From: Leadbetterella sp964423865
Lineage (GTDB): Bacteria > Bacteroidota > Bacteroidia > Cytophagales > Spirosomataceae
Length of the DNA: 64,000 bases
Assembly (NCBI GenBank): GCA_964423865.1
Contig: CAYRGN010000012.1
Coordinates: 23,827-87,826, forward strand
Direction: 5' to 3'
Shown here: in pieces, positions 49,538 through 59,128 of the stretch
Numbering within the stretch: position 1 is the first letter of the stretch
Layout: each line of letters begins with the position of its first letter
Position numbers and translations under genes: made by a program
Notes under the pieces: generated by a model
Told to the model about the DNA's origin: nothing
The model's database searches: none
The model's input: the letters and a program-made list of their open reading frames with translations, nothing else

Positions 49538-52500
49538 TTAAGGGGTACTCCATAAACGGATGTTCCGGAAAGTGCCGAAGCCCAGGACATTGTTATTGGA
49601 AGCTTGGAAAAGACCGATCTGCAGGAGCCCCCCGGCAAGTTCGGAATTCACCAGGGGAGAACCGGGTAACTCCGTCCAGGTGGTGCCGTCACGGCTGGCC
49701 CTCAGATAAAACGTGTCTCCGCTCTTCTGGACCTGGAGGAAAGGCAGGTAGTTCCAACCGACCCCGTTATTTTCCTGTATTCTCCGCCCCTTCCGGGTAT
49801 CGGTGGTCATGTTACCGATGTTCCAGCCGGTGAGAATGGTGTTCTGAAGGTGATTTTCCGCTTCGGATCTCGGGTTCCGTATCATAATGCCTGCTTCTGT
49901 AGCCGTATTCCGCTGCTCGGAACGCCCTACAATATCGCTGAGTTCAGCAGTAAAAGTGAAGTCGCCTTCCCGGGCGATAAACAGGAAAGGTCCTGTTTTT
50001 CCCTGCCCGCTCCAGGAAGAATGAATGGATTCCAGGCGGATGCCTCCGTTTTCCTGTGCAATACCTGCCCTGATCGTGTCGGTATTCGCATACACCTCGT
50101 GGCCGGTCCAGAATCCGGATTTTTCATCGCGGAGGAGGTCTGTTTTTCCTGCCAGATCGGGAGAACTGAGGGTCATCTGAGGAAAATGTTCCTGAAAAAC
50201 GGATTCCTCGCTCACATTCCCGTAGCGGTCTCTCACTTTTACCCGAAAGGCTGCGGACTGGTCGGCTTCCTGAAAGAAATAATGGGCTGGGGCGATCCAT
50301 CCGCTGGTATGCTTCCCGTTGGAAAAATAATACTGTCTGCCGGGAGCGGAGGAAGCGGGAGAGGCTACCAGTACCTGTCCGGGTGTACTTTGGGCTACTT
50401 TGATCGGCGGTGGTGCAAGGGTTTCACTTTTTTGCCACAGGGTATGTAAGTCTTGATCTTCGGAAATGATCCAGCGGCTGACGGCGGTGTGATCCAGTTT
50501 TAAGGTGGAAACGGGAAGCGGTTTTCGGCCAGCTATTCCATTGACGGTGTATTCTCCTGAGCCGTGCAGGGTAACGGTATGCCAGTCCGTATTCCGGTTT
50601 TTTTTGTTGAGGATGCCGAGTTTATACAGGTCAGAGCGACGGGAAAGAGGGGAAGCCTGGAAAGTAAGCGCTGTTTCGGGGTGGTCAAGGAGGTAGTTGA
50701 GGGCATCCGGAGGCAATAGCTTCCCGTCCTTCAACAGTACGCTTTGTTTTCCTTTAAAATCCCGGGCCTGTACCGTACCGGCCGTTCCGCCGATGCTTCC
50801 CCGGTTGGTCCAGGGGGTATCGGAGAGATAGGAGGCGTCTGTAGCGGTGAGATACCAGGCAGGCGCCTTTTCGGAGGTTTCAGGGGTGAAAATCTCTTCG
50901 GCCTCCAGCGCACGGTCATATACTTTCAGGGAAGCGATGGCGCCGGAAAAGAAATTTTCACGGTCAGTACCCAGAAAGAAATTTTCCCCTGTACGAACAA
51001 ACAGCATTTTATTGCTTTCCGCGACAAGTTCCTGGTCTACCCAAATTTTTTCCATGTAGCCGTCAAAAGTGATGGCTATCCGGTGCCATTTTCCTGCTTC
51101 CGGAAGTTTTTTGTAGGGCATATCCGGCCAGGAGCCATGGCTTACGGCACCTCTGTAAGCGTCTGATCCGTATCCGAAGCGGGCCAGGGTGAGGTCCTGG
51201 CGGCCGGCCGACCACGCGAGAAAAGGCTCATACCGATCAATTTCAGGGTTCAGTACGTCAATGACGATACTGTAGCTGCTGTTTCCGGAGAGAGAAGCCG
51301 GAACTTTAAAGTCGGACAGGAAATGGTTTTTGTCACTGAATACAAAGCATTTTTTACCCTGAATAACATCGGAGACCACGGGTTGAGAAGACCGGAAACT
51401 GCCCTGGAGTTTTCCCCGGTTCCGGATTTCCGTAACGGGTTCGCCCGTCAGGTGATGATGGGCGCTGAGGTCAATCAGCAGGTCGCCACGCAAGGGCTTT
51501 TCCGGGGCATCTTGCGGGGGAGACAGGTAAAATTCCTCCGTTAACTTTTCCTGATATACTTTCACATTCCAGATTCCTTTGGGCAATCCGGGCATTTGGG
51601 TGTCGAACAGATGAAGCCGGATATACCGCATTTTTGCCTGTCCGAAGTCGGCCAGCGGGCTTCCCCATTGCCTGTTATTCCGTTTGTCGGCGTAGGTTTT
51701 CCAGGATTGGCCGTCTTCTGAATATTCAATGAGATATTCGTAGTACCAGGTGGCGTATTCAAACTGGGTAAGAACGGTGTTCACCGTATGCGATGCGCCC
51801 AGGTCAATCTGAAGCCAGGCGGGGCTTCTGTTGTCTTTGGCTCTCCAGAGGGTGCCGTTATTGTCATCGGCGGCGAAAGAGGCGCGAAAGTCCGGACTGT
51901 ATTCGGAAGAAGCCATCACCGGTTTCCCCAGGGCCAGGTTGGTGTAGGGACGTGCATTTTCGGCCAGGAAGCCTATGCCTTCGTGTGTGGGCGCTACCTG
52001 GACGATATCGCCTTTGTCATCAAATATCATTTTATCTGCCGCTAACTGGCGATGAAACCCGCCACCGGAATGGGGGTTGTTGTGACGGTGGTAGACAATG
52101 TAATATTCATTGTTTTCCTGGATAATGCTGTGGTGACCCGGACCGTGTATAGTTCCGTCTTCGCTGGTGACCAGTATGGGGTTATGTTCCGGGTATTCGT
52201 AGGGACCGAAAGGACCTGTTTCGCTTTTGACATACTGCACCCGGTAGGTATGGTCTTCGCACCGCCCGGAAGAATACATCAGGTAGTAAATTCCGTTTCG
52301 TTTGAACATGAAGGGAGCTTCAAAGAAGTCTTTTGCCACGGTATTGGGAATAAGCTCCACCCGGGAAAAAGTTTTCATATCCTGATTCAGCAAGCCTACC
52401 GCACATCCGTGGTCGGGGTAGATGCCCCATGTACCCCAGAACATGTAGATAGAACCGTCATCGTTGGTAAAGGTCTGGGCATCAAGGGTAATCACCCCGG

Positions 52501-52924
52501 GAATCATGTAGTTGGGAATGATGGAGGTGCTGTCGGGGTTGAGTGGTATCCATGGGCCGGTGGGTTGATCTGAGGCAGCGGCAAAAATCTCCACCGGCTG
52601 GCTGTAGTACAGGTAGTAGCGCCCGTCGTACCCCCGGGTCATATCGGGCGCCCAATACCAGTGAGTATCGGGCCAGTTCATGGGTTTAAGCGACCAGTGG
52701 ACAAAATCTTTGGAGATCCAGACCTGGGAAGGCCCCGCACCCCAGCCGTTTCCATCCGTAGTGGCGAAAAGATAATACGTATCTCCGATCTTTTTTACTG
52801 CCGGGTCCGCGAAGTAGCCCGGCACCAGGGGGTTAAAGAGTCCCGGCTGTTGGTAAGGACTTAATTTCTGGGCGAAAGCCGCCGCAGATACACACCACAG
52901 GAAGATCAGGATCGCTCGGTTCAT
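49538..52924 (-). CDS. multidomain GH43 family glycoside hydrolase
   Basis: 1128 residues from ATG 52924, which gives a signal peptide ending AFAQ. Domain order: GH43 five-bladed propeller (about 25-320) with YFADPAVKKIGDTYYLF (catalytic Asp), DFFEAPFMFKRNGIYYLMYS (acid Glu) and HGPGHHSII; F5/8-type CBM32 (about 335-480); LamG-like domain (about 500-700); an intermediate beta-rich stretch; and a C-terminal DUF1349-like concanavalin domain (about 940-1128). GH43 enzymes act on arabinose- or xylose-containing glycans. The multiple sugar-binding modules fit attack on an insoluble plant polysaccharide. It precedes susC on the same strand. Confidence 0.85.
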   Translation of the reverse strand: MNRAILIFLWCVSAAAFAQKLSPYQQPGLFNPLVPGYFADPAVKKIGDTYYLFATTDGNGWGAGPSQVWISKDFVHWSLKPMNWPDTHWYWAPDMTRGYDGRYYLYYSQPVEIFAAASDQPTGPWIPLNPDSTSIIPNYMIPGVITLDAQTFTNDDGSIYMFWGTWGIYPDHGCAVGLLNQDMKTFSRVELIPNTVAKDFFEAPFMFKRNGIYYLMYSSGRCEDHTYRVQYVKSETGPFGPYEYPEHNPILVTSEDGTIHGPGHHSIIQENNEYYIVYHRHNNPHSGGGFHRQLAADKMIFDDKGDIVQVAPTHEGIGFLAENARPYTNLALGKPVMASSEYSPDFRASFAADDNNGTLWRAKDNRSPAWLQIDLGASHTVNTVLTQFEYATWYYEYLIEYSEDGQSWKTYADKRNNRQWGSPLADFGQAKMRYIRLHLFDTQMPGLPKGIWNVKVYQEKLTEEFYLSPPQDAPEKPLRGDLLIDLSAHHHLTGEPVTEIRNRGKLQGSFRSSQPVVSDVIQGKKCFVFSDKNHFLSDFKVPASLSGNSSYSIVIDVLNPEIDRYEPFLAWSAGRQDLTLARFGYGSDAYRGAVSHGSWPDMPYKKLPEAGKWHRIAITFDGYMEKIWVDQELVAESNKMLFVRTGENFFLGTDRENFFSGAIASLKVYDRALEAEEIFTPETSEKAPAWYLTATDASYLSDTPWTNRGSIGGTAGTVQARDFKGKQSVLLKDGKLLPPDALNYLLDHPETALTFQASPLSRRSDLYKLGILNKKNRNTDWHTVTLHGSGEYTVNGIAGRKPLPVSTLKLDHTAVSRWIISEDQDLHTLWQKSETLAPPPIKVAQSTPGQVLVASPASSAPGRQYYFSNGKHTSGWIAPAHYFFQEADQSAAFRVKVRDRYGNVSEESVFQEHFPQMTLSSPDLAGKTDLLRDEKSGFWTGHEVYANTDTIRAGIAQENGGIRLESIHSSWSGQGKTGPFLFIAREGDFTFTAELSDIVGRSEQRNTATEAGIMIRNPRSEAENHLQNTILTGWNIGNMTTDTRKGRRIQENNGVGWNYLPFLQVQKSGDTFYLRASRDGTTWTELPGSPLVNSELAGGLLQIGLFQASNNNVLGFGTFRNIRLWSTP

Positions 52925-53075
52925 CGGAAAAAATTTACGGATACAAAGATAAGCGTACCGTGATACACCGATGGGCATGTTTTAACCTTTACCGCAAGGA
53001 TTTTATCCATTTGACCCCGACACCGCATTGGGGTATGAACACGGCTTTCCATACGGCAGTCTTGCCGAAATGCCG

Positions 53076-53942
53076 TCACGACACATTTTTGATATACCGG
53101 TTAAGGTAATCTTTGGGGGAGGTGCCCGCCACACTTTTGAAGACCCGGTTAAAATTGGCGATACTGTTAAATCCGCAGCTATACGCTACGCCGGAAATAT
53201 TGTCAAAGCTTCCGCTGGTGAGGCTCCTGCACGCTTCCGTTACCCGAAGTTCATTCAGGAAGGTGACAAAAGTAACTCCCGTATGCTTTTTGAAATAGCG
53301 GCAAAACGCCTGGGGCGTGAGATGGGCCGCCGCGGCCACGTCATCAAGCGTCAGGGGATTCTTGTAGTTTTTCAGTACATAGTTGTAAATCTTGCTCATC
53401 CTAAGTCCTTCACCCTCCGATATGGCTTCATTACTCAGGGACGCCAGTTGGCCCGGGCGGGGTTCCATTTTACAGAAGGCCCGCAACAAATGAAGAAAAT
53501 GGAGAATCTGGTCGGTATGCGCCGCTTTCTGAATTTTGACCATTCTTTTGGCAATAAAGGAAGCGTGGTTTTCCGGCACCTTAAAACCGCCCCGGTATTC
53601 TTTCAGGAAGGTGTGAAACGGACGGAGTTCCGGCAAGTTTAACAAGGCATTCAAAGACCCGTCCGGATCGTAAAAGACGGAAAGAGAATGCACCTCTCCC
53701 GGTTCATCGGCCGACTCTCCACGGAAAACGTGGGACTGCTGGGGCGCGATCAGGAAAATATCATTGCTGGAAAAATCGTGGAAGTGATTGTCTACAATCA
53801 GGGTGCCGCGGCCTTGGATAATCCAAATAAGCTGGGCTTCTTTATGACGATGAAGATAAGGATAAAACTGGGGAATTTTATCCTCCTGTACCAGAACAGA
53901 CTTGTCGGGGGTGACCGGGATGGTAAACTGTAAAGGTTTCAT
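53076..53942 (-). CDS. AraC family transcriptional regulator
   Basis: 288 residues from ATG 53942; homologues start MKxLQFTIPV, so this start is preferred over ATG 53969. The N-terminal cupin has VQEDKIPQFYPYLHRHKEAQLIWII and FLIAPQQSHVFRG. The C-terminal double helix-turn-helix has LTLDDVAAAAHLTPQAFCRYFKKHTG and FDNISGVAYSCGFNSIANFNRVFKS in pieces. It lies upstream of GH43-susC-susD on the same strand and probably senses a sugar and controls that locus, an inference from position. Confidence 0.88.
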   Translation of the reverse strand: MKPLQFTIPVTPDKSVLVQEDKIPQFYPYLHRHKEAQLIWIIQGRGTLIVDNHFHDFSSNDIFLIAPQQSHVFRGESADEPGEVHSLSVFYDPDGSLNALLNLPELRPFHTFLKEYRGGFKVPENHASFIAKRMVKIQKAAHTDQILHFLHLLRAFCKMEPRPGQLASLSNEAISEGEGLRMSKIYNYVLKNYKNPLTLDDVAAAAHLTPQAFCRYFKKHTGVTFVTFLNELRVTEACRSLTSGSFDNISGVAYSCGFNSIANFNRVFKSVAGTSPKDYLNRYIKNVS

Positions 53943-54133
53943 AATATCACTTAGGTTCGGTTGAATCATTAAATAAAACTAGCGAATATTAACGTCTGAT
54001 CCAAATTTCGACACCTTATTAGTTAATTTTTGCGCATGAAATGTTAAGAATATTGGTTAAATTCAATCGAATCGTGTAAAATTTACGCAAATCGACTTAT
54101 GCCAAATATAATTCGGTGGTTTTGCTACAGGTC

Positions 54134-54174
54134 AAAAACAGAAGCGTGTCATAAGGGGAAACGCCTCTGTTTTG
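54134..54174 (-). terminator. terminator of the deoC-aldehyde dehydrogenase-deoD transcript
   Basis: AAAACAGAAGCGT and ACGCCTCTGTTTT pair at 12 of 13 positions around a 12-nt loop, with a T-run at the 3' end on the minus strand, a few bases after the deoD stop. Confidence 0.75.
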
Positions 54175-54180
54175 TGCCGG

Positions 54181-54882
54181 TTATGCTATACCGAGGGCGA
54201 TCTCCATCATTTCGTTAAAAGTCTTTTCCCTTTCTTCCTGGCTGGAAGCCGAACCCGTCAGGATGTTATCGCTCACCGTCAGGAGGGAAAGCGCGTTTAC
54301 GCGGAAACGACATGCCATGGTGTACAGGATTTCGGTTTCCATATCAATGCCAAGTATGCCGTGTTTTTTCCAAACGTCCCAGCGGTTGGGTTCCAGGTCG
54401 TAGAAAGTATTGGTACTGAAAACCGTGCCGGGATGTACGCGGATATCCAGTTTGCGGGCAATCTCGTAGGCCTTCACCAGCAGTTCGAAACTGGGTGTAG
54501 GGGCAAAGTGTTGGTTCTTAAAGAGTACCGTGTTGGCGTCGGAGTCGCCCGAGGCGCCTGTGACCAGCAATACCTGGCCCAGGTCGAGGTCTTCCTGTAT
54601 GGAGCCGCACGTGCCTACACGGATCAGGTTCCGGCATTGGTAGGTATTGATCAGTTCATGAATGTAGATACCTGCGCTGCCCATACCCATGCCGGTGCCC
54701 TGTATGGAAACGCGCTGTCCTTTGTACAGTCCCGTAAATCCGAACATATTCCTGACTTTGTTGTAACAGACCACGTCGGTCAGGTAGTTTTCGGCTACGA
54801 ATTTCGCTCGTAGAGGATCTCCGGGCAGGAGTACGGTTTCGGCGATGTCGCCTACGTGGGCTTCTAAATGTATGCTTCTCAT
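54181..54882 (-). CDS. deoD: purine-nucleoside phosphorylase, DeoD type
   Basis: 233 residues. The hexameric PNP pattern is IAETVLLPGDPLRAKFVAENYL, GTGMGMGSAGIYIHEL, VGTCGSIQEDLDLGQVL, and DMETEILYTMACRF with the substrate Glu. The enzyme phosphorolyses (deoxy)inosine and (deoxy)guanosine, releasing deoxyribose 1-phosphate, which DeoB then converts for DeoC. It is the last gene of the minus-strand set deoC, aldehyde dehydrogenase, deoD. Confidence 0.93.
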   Translation of the reverse strand: MRSIHLEAHVGDIAETVLLPGDPLRAKFVAENYLTDVVCYNKVRNMFGFTGLYKGQRVSIQGTGMGMGSAGIYIHELINTYQCRNLIRVGTCGSIQEDLDLGQVLLVTGASGDSDANTVLFKNQHFAPTPSFELLVKAYEIARKLDIRVHPGTVFSTNTFYDLEPNRWDVWKKHGILGIDMETEILYTMACRFRVNALSLLTVSDNILTGSASSQEEREKTFNEMMEIALGIA

Positions 54883-54913
54883 GTATTTTGTTTTTAGGCT
54901 AAAAGCCGGGTTT

Positions 54914-57271
54914 TTATGCGCCGTAAGGAATCCAGATGTTTTTTACTTCACACGCCTTTTTCAGGAATTCTTTTTCCAGGGGATTGCCCAGCCAGTCGTA
55001 GTGCTTTCCGTAGCTTACCCAGGAACGTTTCATGGAATCGGTGGATAACGATTCCACGTTTTTACTGCCCTCTGCCGAACCGAAATACCAGATGCCTTCC
55101 ACGTCGTAGTGCCGGGCCAGTTCGCTGCTCAACACTTCCCGCGGCCCTGTAATGATATTGACGGTTCCTCCGGGTACATCGGAAGTATCCAGCACCTGGT
55201 AAAAGTCGGTAGCGGAAAGCGGGGCAGTTTCCGAGGGGATCACGACCACATTGTTCCCCATGGCAATGGCGGGAAGTACCGCGCCAATAAAACTCAGGAG
55301 AGGGAATTCTTCCGGACAAACAATGCCCATTACGCCCAAAGGTTCATTCATGGCCAGGGTAATATTCCGGGAAACCGTAGAATGCACCTGCCCGTCGTAT
55401 TTATCAGCATAGGCCGCATAAGTGAATATCCGTTCTACAGACTGGCTTACTTCGAGCGCTGCATCTTTGGAATTATATCCGCAGGCTTCCATGAGCCTTT
55501 CCTCAAACTCTTTCCTTCGGGCAGACAGGTTTTCCGCCATATAGTAGAGTACCTGTGCGCGGGCGTGGCCGGTGTTTTCGGCCCATTTTGCATTGGCGCG
55601 GGCGGCTTCCACGGCATTGCGGATATCTTTCCGGGAACCTTCTCCTACTTCTCCAACCACCACTCCAGCCGGGTTTTTCACCAGGAGGCTATACCCGTTG
55701 TCGGGCCGGGCCTGTTTGCCGCCAATATACATTTTGGGCGTACGGTCCAGCTCCGGTTTTGGCGATTTTCCTCCTCCCGATACTTTGAAGCCGAAACTCT
55801 TTTCTCCGAAGGCCTTGTCGTTGCGGGGTTTCACATATTCCATGAGTCCTTCGCGTCCGCCTTCCCGCCCGAAGCCGGACTCGCGGTAACCTCCGAAGCC
55901 GGACGAAGCATCAAACACATTGGTGGTATTGATCCAGACGGTACCCGCTTTTATTTTCGGGGCTACATCCAGGGCCAGGTTGATGTTCTCGGTCCAAAGG
56001 CTGGCGGCCAGTCCGTACCGGGTATGATTGGCCAGTTTAACGGCTTCCTGGTGGCTGCGGAAGGTCATGGCTACCAATACGGGGCCAAAGATCTCTTCCC
56101 GCGCAATCAGGGAGGCGGGCGATACATTCAGAAACAGGGTAGGGGGGAAGAAGCACCCGGAAGGTACTTGTTCCAGCTGCCAGATTTCATTGCCTTCGTT
56201 TTTGCCCTTCTCCACAAAAGAGATAATGGTGTTCAGTTGTTCCGGACTGACGATAGCCCCCATGTCTATGCCTTTGTCGAGGGAGTTCCCCACTACCAGT
56301 TTTTGGAGCCGTACTTTTAATTTGTCGTAGAATTTTTCAGCGATACTCTCCTGCACCAGTAAGCGCGAACCGGCGCAGCAAACTTGTCCCTGGTTAAACC
56401 AGATGGCGTCTACCACACCCTCTACTGCCGAATCGAGGTCGGCATCTTCGAAGACGATGAAGGGAGATTTTCCGCCCAGTTCGAGGGAGAGTTTTTTGCC
56501 CGATCCCGCGGTGCTTTTCCGGATAATTTTGCCTACTTCCGTAGAGCCGGTAAAAGCTATTTTCTGTATTCCGGGATGGTTAACGAGGGCTTCTCCTACG
56601 CTTCCGTGTCCGGTGACGATATTGACTACTCCTTTGGGCAGGCCGATGCTCCGGCAGATTTCCCCGAACAGGAGGGCCGTCAGGGAAGTTTGCTCGGCGG
56701 GCTTCAATACCAGGGTGTTTCCCATGGCCAGGGCGGGCGCTATTTTCCAGGAAAGCATCAGGAGGGGGAAATTCCAGGGAATGATTTGTCCGACCACTCC
56801 GATTTCCCTGTACTCTTTTAATTCGGTATCCATCAGCTGGGCCCAGCCGGCGTGATGGTAGAAATGGCGGGCCACCAGGGGGATGTCGATATCCCGGGTT
56901 TCCCGAATGGCTTTTCCGTTATCGAGCGATTCGAGTACGGCAAAGAGGCGGGCATGTTTCTGTACCTGCCGCGCCAGGGCGTAAAGGTATTTGGCCCTTT
57001 CGTGGCCGCCGGCTTCGGCCCAGTCGGGCAAGGCCTTTTGTGCCGCCTTTACGGCCGCGTCTACGTCTTCCGGCGTAGCCTCGGTGATTTGAGCCAGTAC
57101 TTTTCCGGTGGCGGGACTATAGGAGGGAAAGGTATTTTCCGCAGCTGTCCATTTACCGTTGATATACAAACCGAAGGCTCCCTGAAACGTGTCCAGAAAC
57201 TCCATGGCATGTTTGTCGCTTTCAGGTGCCGGACCGTATTCCATAGTGTCAAATATTTCTTTAACAGTCAT
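54914..57271 (-). CDS. ALDH16-like double-domain aldehyde dehydrogenase
   Basis: 785 residues. The first domain (about 1-490) is a full aldehyde dehydrogenase: IIPWNFPLLML, FTGSTEVGKII, the Glu in LELGGKSP and the nucleophile in QGQVCCAGSR. The second (about 510-785) repeats the NAD-binding half (YIGGKQARPDNGY, PLGVMGIVCPEEFPLLSF, GTVNIITGP) and lacks the catalytic cysteine region. This two-part form with an inactive second part is the ALDH16 family known from animals and some bacteria. Position between deoC and deoD suggests oxidation of the acetaldehyde that DeoC releases, an inference. It begins 18 nt after the deoC stop. Confidence 0.85.
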   Translation of the reverse strand: MTVKEIFDTMEYGPAPESDKHAMEFLDTFQGAFGLYINGKWTAAENTFPSYSPATGKVLAQITEATPEDVDAAVKAAQKALPDWAEAGGHERAKYLYALARQVQKHARLFAVLESLDNGKAIRETRDIDIPLVARHFYHHAGWAQLMDTELKEYREIGVVGQIIPWNFPLLMLSWKIAPALAMGNTLVLKPAEQTSLTALLFGEICRSIGLPKGVVNIVTGHGSVGEALVNHPGIQKIAFTGSTEVGKIIRKSTAGSGKKLSLELGGKSPFIVFEDADLDSAVEGVVDAIWFNQGQVCCAGSRLLVQESIAEKFYDKLKVRLQKLVVGNSLDKGIDMGAIVSPEQLNTIISFVEKGKNEGNEIWQLEQVPSGCFFPPTLFLNVSPASLIAREEIFGPVLVAMTFRSHQEAVKLANHTRYGLAASLWTENINLALDVAPKIKAGTVWINTTNVFDASSGFGGYRESGFGREGGREGLMEYVKPRNDKAFGEKSFGFKVSGGGKSPKPELDRTPKMYIGGKQARPDNGYSLLVKNPAGVVVGEVGEGSRKDIRNAVEAARANAKWAENTGHARAQVLYYMAENLSARRKEFEERLMEACGYNSKDAALEVSQSVERIFTYAAYADKYDGQVHSTVSRNITLAMNEPLGVMGIVCPEEFPLLSFIGAVLPAIAMGNNVVVIPSETAPLSATDFYQVLDTSDVPGGTVNIITGPREVLSSELARHYDVEGIWYFGSAEGSKNVESLSTDSMKRSWVSYGKHYDWLGNPLEKEFLKKACEVKNIWIPYGA

Positions 57272-57289
57272 TTTATGATAGATTAGAAG

Positions 57290-58243
57290 TTAGGCCATAG
57301 GGTGGCGGTGGGCGGCCGAATAGCTGCCGGTGACGTAATGTTCCAGCTGGCGTTCGATGTCGCCCAACAGGCTGCTCGCCCCGAAGCGGAACAGGCGATT
57401 GTTCAGCCATTCGTTCCCCAGCTCTTCTTTGATCAGAATCAGGAAATCAAGGGCCTGTTTGGCCTTTTGAATACCGCCCGCGGGCTTATACCCTATGCGG
57501 ATACCGGTAAGGTCGTAATACGCGCGGATGGCCCGTACCATCACCAGGCTCACGGGCAGCGTGGCGTTGACCGCTTCCTTGCCGGTGCTGGTCTTAATGA
57601 AATCGGAGCCGGCCATCATGCTCACCCAGGAAGCTTTGGCCACTTTGGTAAGGATGGGGATCTCTCCTGTAGCCAGAATGGTCTTCATGTGGGCTTCTCC
57701 GCAGGCTTCGCGACAAAGTTTTACTTCGTGATACAGTTCTCCCCATTGGTTATTGATCACCAGCTCCCGGCTGATCACAATATCAATTTCCGTAGCGCCG
57801 GCTTCTACTGACCGCCGGATTTCGTCGAGTTTCTGTTCCAGGGAAATTTTGCCGGCAGGGAAGCCGGTGGATACCGCGGCTATGGGCAGTCCGCTGTTGC
57901 CCAACGCTTTTCTGGCGTCGGCAATCATGTTGTGGTAAACGCAAACGGCCCCTACGGTGAGGGCAGGAAACCCGAGGGCCTCCAGGAGGTCAGTGCGTAC
58001 GGGATTCAGCGCTTTGGCACAGAGGCGCTGCACGTTTCCCGCGGTGTCGTCTCCGGCCAGGGTGGTCAGGTCAATACAGGAGACCGCGCGAAGCAACCAG
58101 GCGGCCTGATGTTCTTTTTTAACGGTGCGACGGCCCGGGAGTGTGGCCGCTCTGCGTTCTACGGCAGAACGGTTAATGTTCAGATGATCAAAATATTCCG
58201 GTCGGTAAGGAAGTCCTCCGTTCCGGCTTTCACTTGCGTTCAT
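57290..58243 (-). CDS. deoC: deoxyribose-phosphate aldolase, long form
   Basis: 317 residues, about 100 longer than E. coli DeoC and near the length of eukaryotic-type enzymes. Core marks are CIDLTTLAGDDTAGNV, EIDIVISRELV with a catalytic Asp, KTILATGEI, SDFIKTSTGKEAVNATL with the Schiff-base Lys, and KPAGGIQ. It splits deoxyribose 5-phosphate into glyceraldehyde 3-phosphate and acetaldehyde. It leads the deoC-aldehyde dehydrogenase-deoD set and is divergent from the outer-membrane protein gene. Confidence 0.93.
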   Translation of the reverse strand: MNASESRNGGLPYRPEYFDHLNINRSAVERRAATLPGRRTVKKEHQAAWLLRAVSCIDLTTLAGDDTAGNVQRLCAKALNPVRTDLLEALGFPALTVGAVCVYHNMIADARKALGNSGLPIAAVSTGFPAGKISLEQKLDEIRRSVEAGATEIDIVISRELVINNQWGELYHEVKLCREACGEAHMKTILATGEIPILTKVAKASWVSMMAGSDFIKTSTGKEAVNATLPVSLVMVRAIRAYYDLTGIRIGYKPAGGIQKAKQALDFLILIKEELGNEWLNNRLFRFGASSLLGDIERQLEHYVTGSYSAAHRHPMA

Positions 58244-58308
58244 AAGCGGAAACTATTGAAATAAACGGTAAGAAAGATAATTCTTTCGGAATCCACAAAA
58301 AAACGGAC

Positions 58309-58316
58309 CAAAATTA
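58309..58316 (-). promoter_or_regulatory. possible -7 element of the deoC promoter
   Basis: TAATTTTG on the minus strand, about 66 nt upstream of the deoC start. No TTTG is found at the -33 distance. The rest of the 219-nt divergent gap to the outer-membrane protein gene shows nothing else clear. Confidence 0.4.
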
Positions 58317-58462
58317 GTTTTCCTAATGGGTGAAAGAACCCGTGTATAAAGGAAACATGACGTTCCATACAGCGTAAATGACCGGATAATAAAAATATAC
58401 AGACGTACTTGTTTGTTCACGGAAATCTTGTTTTTTTTGCAGAAAATAAAATAATATTTCTT

Positions 58463-58987
58463 ATGAAAAAGATTATCTCATCACTGCTTTTTTCGGTTTT
58501 GGTTTTATGCGGACTAAGTGTTTCCGCACAGTTTGAGAAGGGTGATAAATTATTGAATGCAGGTATTAACCTGGGAGGTACTTACGGCGGTGGCGTAGGT
58601 GTCGGCGGTTCTTTTGAGGTTGGAGTACATGACTTCATCAGCGTAGGTGGCCAGGCTGACTTTGTGAACTGGAATAATAGCTGGGGTGGCTATGGGTGGA
58701 AATATAACTTCTTCACTATTGCGGCAAGAGGTTCCTACCACTTCGGTAAGCATTTTCTGACTATAGATAACCTGGATTTGTACGGGGGACCGTCTTTGGG
58801 TTACATAGTAGCTAACTACAAGGATCCCAGTGGCTGGTCAGGAACGTATATAGACAACTACGGTAGCGGAGTCTTTTTTGGTATTTTTGCCGGAGCAAGG
58901 TATTACTTCAAGCCTACCATGGGTGTATTTGCGGAAGTGGGCCACAATGCTTCTCCGTTAAAAGCCGGGATTACCTTTAAATTGTAA
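58463..58987 (+). CDS. small outer-membrane beta-barrel protein
   Basis: 174 residues from ATG 58463, giving a signal peptide ending SVSAQ. The rest shows alternating aromatic/hydrophobic strands rich in Gly (NLGGTYGGGVGVGGSFEVGV, YGGPSLGYIVANY) and ends GITFKL, as expected for an 8-stranded outer-membrane barrel. No specific role is evident. It interrupts the deo genes on the opposite strand. Confidence 0.78.
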   Translation: MKKIISSLLFSVLVLCGLSVSAQFEKGDKLLNAGINLGGTYGGGVGVGGSFEVGVHDFISVGGQADFVNWNNSWGGYGWKYNFFTIAARGSYHFGKHFLTIDNLDLYGGPSLGYIVANYKDPSGWSGTYIDNYGSGVFFGIFAGARYYFKPTMGVFAEVGHNASPLKAGITFKL

Positions 58988-59017
58988 ACTGTAGTTTTCT
59001 TCACAGGATCTGTGTCG

Positions 59018-59128
59018 ATCTGCGATATCTGTGAGAGGAAGAAACATTTTCAGCTCACAGATACCGCAGATTTACATGGGTTTTTTTGTACGGGAGAGAT
59101 GTCATTTCAGCACACAGATACCACAGAT
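59018..59128. repeat. three-copy CACAGATACCGCAGAT repeat, one copy inside deoB
   Basis: Copies at 59054-59071 and 59111-59128 are direct (CTCACAGATACCGCAGAT and CACACAGATACCACAGAT); a third at 59018-59035 is inverted, pairing with the second at 17 of 18 positions as a hairpin. The last copy lies in the coding end of deoB. The hairpin stands between the convergent outer-membrane gene and deoB and may terminate both. Confidence 0.8.

Noticed and set aside
54134..54174. Small RNA gene between the AraC regulator and deoD
   Set aside because: The hairpin lies immediately after the deoD stop and is adequately explained as a terminator.
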